A stretch of DNA of 63,366 nt from an uncultured Roseicyclus sp. (lineage in GTDB: Bacteria > Pseudomonadota > Alphaproteobacteria > Rhodobacterales > Rhodobacteraceae): contig CAKZPN010000058.1 of NCBI GenBank assembly GCA_937139335.1, positions 1-63,366 of the forward strand. Direction: 5' to 3'. The first letter of the stretch is position 1, and every line of letters begins with the position of its first letter. The notes below the pieces were generated by a model. It did not search any database. It was not told the origin of the DNA and saw nothing but the letters and a program-made list of their open reading frames with translations. Position numbers and translations under genes: made by a program. Below, in pieces: positions 59,333 through 63,366 of the stretch.

Positions 59333-59983
59333 CTCACGGTCCTTGACGACGAAGGCGTTGTGAAGGTTGTTGGCACGCGCGTCGCGGCCGAGCCCCACCT
59401 GGTGGGGTGTGTGCCGGATCCGCTGTACGGCGTAGCGTACGACCGGGATGCCCGTGGCGGCGCCGAGCTGGTCGGCCAGCAGGGCGGCCTGATTGAATCT
59501 GCGCGCCGCCAGCCGCCGCCGGTGCAGCGGCACCGGCAGAAGGCAATCAGCCTCGCGCGTGACGTCGCGGATGGCCGGGACCATCAGCCGCGACATCAAC
59601 GGGGCAACGCCCGGCACGTCGTGATACTTGAGCTGGTGGACGAGGCGCCGGCTCACCCTGTCGAGCACGACGGCGGCCCGCGCCCGGTCGTATAACGGGT
59701 GATTCCACATCAGCTCGGGGGAGCGGGCGCCCGGTCCGGCGTCGTAGGCGAGGGGGGTGCCGGTGATGTCGCAGACGGGAGCCGTGATCATGGTCAGCTC
59801 GCGCCAGCAGGGAGCGCACAGCGTTCTGGGATCGATCAACGGTCTGCGGCAGGCTGCGCACAGCGGCGGCGCCACCAGATCGACCGCCCGCTTGAGGAGA
59901 AAGCGCAGCACCGCGATGGGTGACGACAGGCTTGCCGCCTCGCTACGCACCGGGTCGATGACCCACTCCTTGTTTCCTTCCAT
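59321..59983 (-). CDS. comF: ComF-family phosphoribosyltransferase, C-terminus missing
   Basis: Competence-associated ComF protein. The visible 221 codons start MEGNKEWVIDPVRSEAASLS and include the four-Cys zinc finger (LCAACRRPL and LCAPCWREL), LVHQLKYHDVPGVAPLMSRL, LLPVPLHRRRLAARRFNQAA and TPHQVGLGRDARANNLHNAF. The required PRPP-binding part (VLLVDDVLTTGAT-like) and the last strand, about 40 residues, are missing at the junction. The frame then runs on into foreign DNA, so the apparent protein end is artificial. Divergent from the methyltransferase gene, a layout common in Hyphomicrobiales. Confidence 0.88.
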
Positions 59984-60068
59984 CTCGGCACCTTTCGCCG
60001 CGAAGTTATTGATTAGTTAAACAGGATTCGACGGGCAGGGGTTCCGTCACACCCTTGGAGTTGCTCAA

Positions 60069-60890
60069 TTGGCCACGTTCGATCGCACCCGCCTGCGCCA
60101 TCCCAGGGACAACGCATTCGACGACGTGCTGCATCGCCATGTCGCCGAGGAGCTCGCGGAACGCCTGAGCTTCGTGCAGCGACGGTTCGAAACCGGCCTG
60201 ATCTGCGGGCCGGCGTCGGCCGGGCAACGCGACATCTGGCGCCAGATGCCGACCCGATGGATCTACGCTAGTCCTGCACCCTTTGGTTGTGAAGATGTGG
60301 TTTGCGACATTGGGTTGCCATTTTGTCGCACCTTCCCCATCGTGGTGTCGCAGAATGCGCTGCACCTGAACGACGATCCGGTGCGCGCGCTCGGCGAGCT
60401 GCGCGGGGCGCTGGTGCCGGACGGGCTGTTCCTCGGCGCGGCGGCGGCGCACGGCACCCTCGACGAGCTGGCCGACAGCCTGCTGCGCGCCGAGGCGGAG
60501 CTGACGGGTGGCGCGGCGGCGCGTGTCGCGCCCTTCGCGGCGCTGCGGACATGGGGCGACGCGCTGGCGCGGGCGGGTTTCGCCCTGCCGGTGGCCGACG
60601 AGATCCGCGTCGTGTTGCGATATTCGGATCTCGCCGGGTTGTTGCGCGACCTCGGCGGCATCGGCGGGCGGGGCGTCCTCGCGCAGCGCCGGCCGGCGCA
60701 CCGGCGCCTGTTCGAGCGCGCCGAGGCGATCTACCGCGAGCGGCACGCAGACCCCGATGGCAGGCTGCGCGCGACTTTCGTGTTCGCGTGCCTGTCGGGC
60801 TGGGCGCCGGACCCGAGCCAGCAGAAGCCGGCCCGCCGCGGATCGGCCTCCGTCCGCCTCGCCGACGCGCTGAAGGATTTCGGCGGCTAG
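60069..60890 (+). CDS. NDUFAF5/BioC-like SAM methyltransferase
   Basis: A 273-residue methyltransferase of the group related to mitochondrial complex I assembly factor NDUFAF5. Typical segments are HVAEELAERLSFVQRRFETG, VVSQNALHLNDDPVRALGEL, DGLFLGAAAAHGTLDEL, RVAPFAALRTWGDALARAGF and the C-terminal FACLSGWAPDPSQQKPARRG SASVRLADAL. The usual glycine motif I is not clear. Start is the TTG at 60069, with TGGAG 8 bases ahead. In alphaproteobacteria this gene sits beside comF, as here. Confidence 0.87.
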   Translation: MATFDRTRLRHPRDNAFDDVLHRHVAEELAERLSFVQRRFETGLICGPASAGQRDIWRQMPTRWIYASPAPFGCEDVVCDIGLPFCRTFPIVVSQNALHLNDDPVRALGELRGALVPDGLFLGAAAAHGTLDELADSLLRAEAELTGGAAARVAPFAALRTWGDALARAGFALPVADEIRVVLRYSDLAGLLRDLGGIGGRGVLAQRRPAHRRLFERAEAIYRERHADPDGRLRATFVFACLSGWAPDPSQQKPARRGSASVRLADALKDFGG

Positions 60891-60912
60891 CGCTGCCTGC
60901 CGCCCGGCCGCG

Positions 60913-61590
60913 TCAGAGGCCGGCGCGTGCCGCCTCGCGCAAGGCCGCCACGGCGGCGGCGCGGTCCGGCTTGCCGAAGACCGAGGAGCCGGCGACCAGC
61001 ACGTCGGCTCCCGCCGCGTGGGCCGCGCCGGCGGTCTCCGGTGCGATGCCGCCGTCCGCCTCGATCAGGGTCGGCCGATCGCCGACGAGCGCCTTGACGT
61101 CGGCGATCTTCGCGGCAGCGTTGGGCAGGAAGGACTGGCCGCCGAAGCCCGGATTGACCGTCATCACGAGGATGAGCGCGACGCGGTGCAGGACCGGCTC
61201 CAGCACGGCCGCCGGCGTCGCCGGATTGATCGCCACGCCCGGCCGCAGGCCGAACCCGGCAATGACCTCGAGCGCGCGGTCCAGGTGCCGTGTCGCCTCG
61301 GCGTGGATGGTGATGCCGTCCGCCCCCGCGTCCGCAAACGCGGCGAGGTAGGGCTCGACCGGCTCTATCATCAGGTGCACGTCGAACGGGACGGTGGTCC
61401 GCCCGCGCAGCGCCTTGATGACGGCGGGGCCGTACGAGATGTTGGGCACGAAGTGGCCGTCCATGACGTCCATGTGCAGGAAGTCGGCACCGGCTGCGAC
61501 AGCGTCGTCGACCTCGCTGCCCAGGCAGGTGTAGTCGGCGGCAAGGATCGATGGCGCGATGCGCAGCGGCTCGCGCGGCCAGGGGGTCAT
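60913..61590 (-). CDS. rpe: Ribulose-phosphate 3-epimerase
   Basis: Interconverts ribulose 5-phosphate and xylulose 5-phosphate. A 225-residue TIM barrel with LRIAPSILAADYTCLGSEVD, DFLHMDVMDGHFVPNISYGP, PFDVHLMIEPVEPYLAAFAD, LILVMTVNPGFGGQSFLPNA and LIEADGGIAPETAGAAHAAG. The metal-binding His and Asp residues are present. Its start touches the stop of the CAP-domain gene (adjacent bases), so both form one unit. Confidence 0.97.
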   Translation of the reverse strand: MTPWPREPLRIAPSILAADYTCLGSEVDDAVAAGADFLHMDVMDGHFVPNISYGPAVIKALRGRTTVPFDVHLMIEPVEPYLAAFADAGADGITIHAEATRHLDRALEVIAGFGLRPGVAINPATPAAVLEPVLHRVALILVMTVNPGFGGQSFLPNAAAKIADVKALVGDRPTLIEADGGIAPETAGAAHAAGADVLVAGSSVFGKPDRAAAVAALREAARAGL

Positions 61591-62118
61591 TCAGGCGGCT
61601 CCGTCGGGCTTGGCGAGCAGCAGCACCCAGTAGGAATGGTAGGAGCCCTTGCCGGTGAGGGCGAGGGCGATCCCGGCGTGGGTCATCTGCCGGTTCAACA
61701 GGTTCTTGCGATGGCCGGACGAGGTCTCCCAGCCCTTCACGGCCATCACCAGCGTCGGGTAGCCGGCGCCCAGATTCTCGGCCGCGCGCTCTGCGCTGTA
61801 GTCGGCCTTGGCGAGGCGCCGGGCGATGCCCTGCGAGGTGTGCATGCTCGTCTGCAGCGTGTCGCGGCGGGCGAGCTCGTTCGCCGTCTCCTGCGCGATC
61901 GCCGACAGGCGCGGGTCCAACTGCAGCGGCGGCCGGCCCTTCGACCTGCGGTACTCGTTGATCATCGCTATGGCACGCGCCGGGTCGACGCTCTGCTCGC
62001 GCGGCACGTCCGGCACGCTGGTCGCCGGCTTGTCGCCGAACGGCATGGAAACCATGCCGCACCCAGCGAGGAGGGCGGCGACGGCGAAAGCAGCGAAAAT
62101 CGGGGCAAAGGAGCGCAT
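61591..62118 (-). CDS. CAP/SCP-domain lipoprotein
   Basis: A 175-residue exported protein with lipobox LLAGC (Cys20) in a signal peptide of about 19 residues, then a CAP domain (about 45-170): MINEYRRSKGRPPLQLDPRL, the His in SMHTSQGIARRL, AENLGAGYPTLVMAVKGWET and SSGHRKNLLNRQMTHAGIAL. CAP proteins are secreted and bind lipids or metals; a role in envelope maintenance is a guess. Reads into rpe. Confidence 0.9.
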   Translation of the reverse strand: MRSFAPIFAAFAVAALLAGCGMVSMPFGDKPATSVPDVPREQSVDPARAIAMINEYRRSKGRPPLQLDPRLSAIAQETANELARRDTLQTSMHTSQGIARRLAKADYSAERAAENLGAGYPTLVMAVKGWETSSGHRKNLLNRQMTHAGIALALTGKGSYHSYWVLLLAKPDGAA

Positions 62119-62305
62119 GGCCGCCTAGATGCACCCACTGCGGCGCAGGCTCAAGTGGCGAATTGGCGCCTTGCGGACCCCGACGCTGCATTCTCGCAAC
62201 GCACCACGGAAAAACGGCGCTCCGCGCCGCCTCGCGACGCATGGGCACCAGACTTCGCGGCACGCCTCGAATAGGCTCTGCCGCGTTTTCCAAAGGGCAT
62301 TTGCC

Positions 62306-63208
62306 ATGCGTCGCCTGTTCGTCCTTCTCGCTGCCGCGTTCGTCGCCGGCTGCAACAGCACGGTGCCCGACGGGCCGGCCGGCACGACCGCGGCATCGCC
62401 GCAGGCGGTCATCGCCCAGCCGATCGTCAACACAGAGCCGCCCGACGTGGAGCGGCGGGCCTACAGCGCGATCGTCGTGGACGCACGCAACGGCAGGGTG
62501 CTCTTCGAGGAAGAGGCGCAGAGCCTGCGTTATCCGGCCTCCCTCACCAAGATGATGACGCTTTACATCGTGTTCGGGCAGCTGGAATCGGGCCGTCTGA
62601 CGCCGGCGACGCCGCTCGAGGTCAGCTCGGTGGCGGCGCATCAGCCGCCGACCAAGATCGGCGTCAGGCCCGGTGAGCCGATCACCGTCGATACGGCCGT
62701 TCGTGCCCTTTCCGTGCGCTCCGCCAACGACGTCGCGGTGGTGATCGCGGAGAACCTCGCCGGCTCGGAAGAGGCGTTCGCCGCGGCGATGACCCGCCAG
62801 GCCCGTGCGCTGGGCATGCGGCAGACCACCTTCGTCAACGCTTCCGGCCTGCCGGACCCGCGGCAGGTGACGACGGCGCGCGACATGGCGATACTCGGCA
62901 AGGCGCTGTCGGACCGCTACCCGCGCTGGTTCGCCTACTTCTCGACCGAGAGCTTCACCTTCAACGGGCGCACCTGGAAGAACACCAACAAGCTGCTCGG
63001 CAAGGTCGACGGGGTGAACGGCATCAAGACCGGGTACATCCGCGATTCGGGCTTCAACCTCGTCGTGTCCGTCCAGCGCGAGAACAAGCACATCATCGCG
63101 GTGGTGATCGGCGGGCGCAGCGGCGCCTCGCGCAACAAGCAGATGGAGGAGCTGATCGAGACCTACATGCCGGACGCGTCCGGCGGCGGTATCCTCAGTA
63201 TCTTCTAG
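62306..63208 (+). CDS. D-alanyl-D-alanine carboxypeptidase (penicillin-binding, lipoprotein)
   Basis: A 300-residue low-molecular-mass penicillin-binding protein that trims peptidoglycan side chains. The catalytic SxxK is Ser79-Lys82 (SLTK), SxN is Ser139-Asn141 (SAN) and KTG is 241-243 (GIKTGYIRDSG). A lipobox FVAGC with Cys16 suggests it is a lipoprotein rather than tethered by the C-terminal amphipathic helix of classic PBP5, whose C-terminal domain is missing here. Start at ATG 62306. It is divergent from the CAP gene; the 187-base intergenic region (62,119-62,305) holds no gene I can see. Confidence 0.92.
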   Translation: MRRLFVLLAAAFVAGCNSTVPDGPAGTTAASPQAVIAQPIVNTEPPDVERRAYSAIVVDARNGRVLFEEEAQSLRYPASLTKMMTLYIVFGQLESGRLTPATPLEVSSVAAHQPPTKIGVRPGEPITVDTAVRALSVRSANDVAVVIAENLAGSEEAFAAAMTRQARALGMRQTTFVNASGLPDPRQVTTARDMAILGKALSDRYPRWFAYFSTESFTFNGRTWKNTNKLLGKVDGVNGIKTGYIRDSGFNLVVSVQRENKHIIAVVIGGRSGASRNKQMEELIETYMPDASGGGILSIF

Positions 63209-63245
63209 CGCTATCGTCTAGCGCGATCTTCCAGCGCTACCCGAT

Positions 63246-63270
63246 CGTCGCTCGCCCGCCGCGAGCGACG
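63246..63270 (+). terminator. GC hairpin after the carboxypeptidase gene
   Basis: CGTCGCTCGC (63246-63255) pairs with GCGAGCGACG (63261-63270) around CCGCC. A 10-bp perfect stem without a T-run, 37 bases after the stop. It may be a transcript-stabilising or Rho-assisted end. Confidence 0.5.
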
Positions 63271-63338
63271 CAACCCTTGTCTCGCCCCGGCGTTGGTCAT
63301 GGTGACCCCAATCGCGGCAGCGAACGGAGGAACCGGTC

Positions 63339-63366
63339 ATGGTCAACGACGGGAAAAGCAACGAAT
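63339..63366 (+). CDS. Start of an unidentified gene, cut by window end
   Basis: ATG at 63339 preceded by GGAGG 8 bases upstream reads MVNDGKSNE before the window ends. Only the ribosome site and nine codons are visible, so no product can be named. Confidence 0.5.

Overview
This window looks like a chimera of three unrelated DNAs rather than one natural replicon. (1) Bases 1 to about 1110 are AT-rich and carry, on the minus strand, remnants of a plant-type Ty1/copia retrotransposon: a gag zinc knuckle and a GAG-pre-integrase domain. (2) Bases about 1110 to 59,320 are GC-rich alphaproteobacterial DNA whose gene order fits the Rhodobacterales. Examples are gltA-gltX-comEC-lexA-moeA-moaC-trpC-trpD-trpG-yibQ-trpE, rpmF-plsX-fabH-ihfA-merR-tRNA-Pro, and a cysG-DUF2849-cysI-cysH-DUF934-fpr set. 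(3) Bases about 59,320 to the end are alphaproteobacterial but probably from a different order, most like Hyphomicrobiales: comF, an NDUFAF5-like methyltransferase, rpe, a CAP lipoprotein and a D,D-carboxypeptidase. Each join cuts genes (ureE tail; trpE tail against truncated comF) and falls in short shared or low-complexity sequence, so assembly chimerism is the simplest reading.

Layout of the central segment. 1.1-2.5 kb: end of a urease accessory operon (ureE tail, ureF, ureG). 2.5-15.8 kb: a form II (AYRGAGR) CO-dehydrogenase-like molybdenum hydroxylase locus. It holds a coxD-like MoxR ATPase, a coxE-like VWA protein, XdhC, a MoCF-domain protein and coxS-coxL-coxM, interspersed with genes for three exported proteins (a small beta-rich protein, one with duplicated Cys-rich repeats, and an OmpA protein with a very long Ala/Glu arm). 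15.8-18.7 kb: a GlxA-like regulator, a mini porin-like protein, infC starting at AUA, and a second Ala/Glu-rich membrane-anchored protein. 18.7-24.8 kb: assimilatory sulfate reduction and siroheme genes with a divergent Lrp/AsnC regulator. 24.8-29.4 kb: a hydrolase-OsmC fusion, a heme-dependent N-demethylase family protein coupled to a methyltransferase, dCTP deaminase and tRNA-Pro(GGG). 29.5-33.8 kb: lipid, ribosome and IHF housekeeping genes. 33.9-39 kb: BamE-like lipoprotein, OlsB-like acyltransferase, FemAB-like protein, tyrS, anmK. 39-47.3 kb: exporters, an enolase operon with stop/start overlaps, Fur/Mur, SelO and a nucleoside hydrolase. 47.4-59.3 kb: gltA, gltX, comEC, lexA with an SOS box, molybdenum-cofactor and tryptophan genes.

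How the genes fit together. The molybdenum hydroxylase CoxSLM would need molybdopterin (moaC and moeA lie in the same segment), insertion help from XdhC and the MoCF protein, and the CoxD/CoxE pair. Sulfite reductase needs siroheme, supplied by the fused CysG next to it. The window has no CRISPR array, rRNA, prophage or bacterial insertion sequence that I can see. The most unusual items are the two joins, the AUA start of infC, the secreted genes inside the cox locus, and the two Ala/Glu-repeat proteins.
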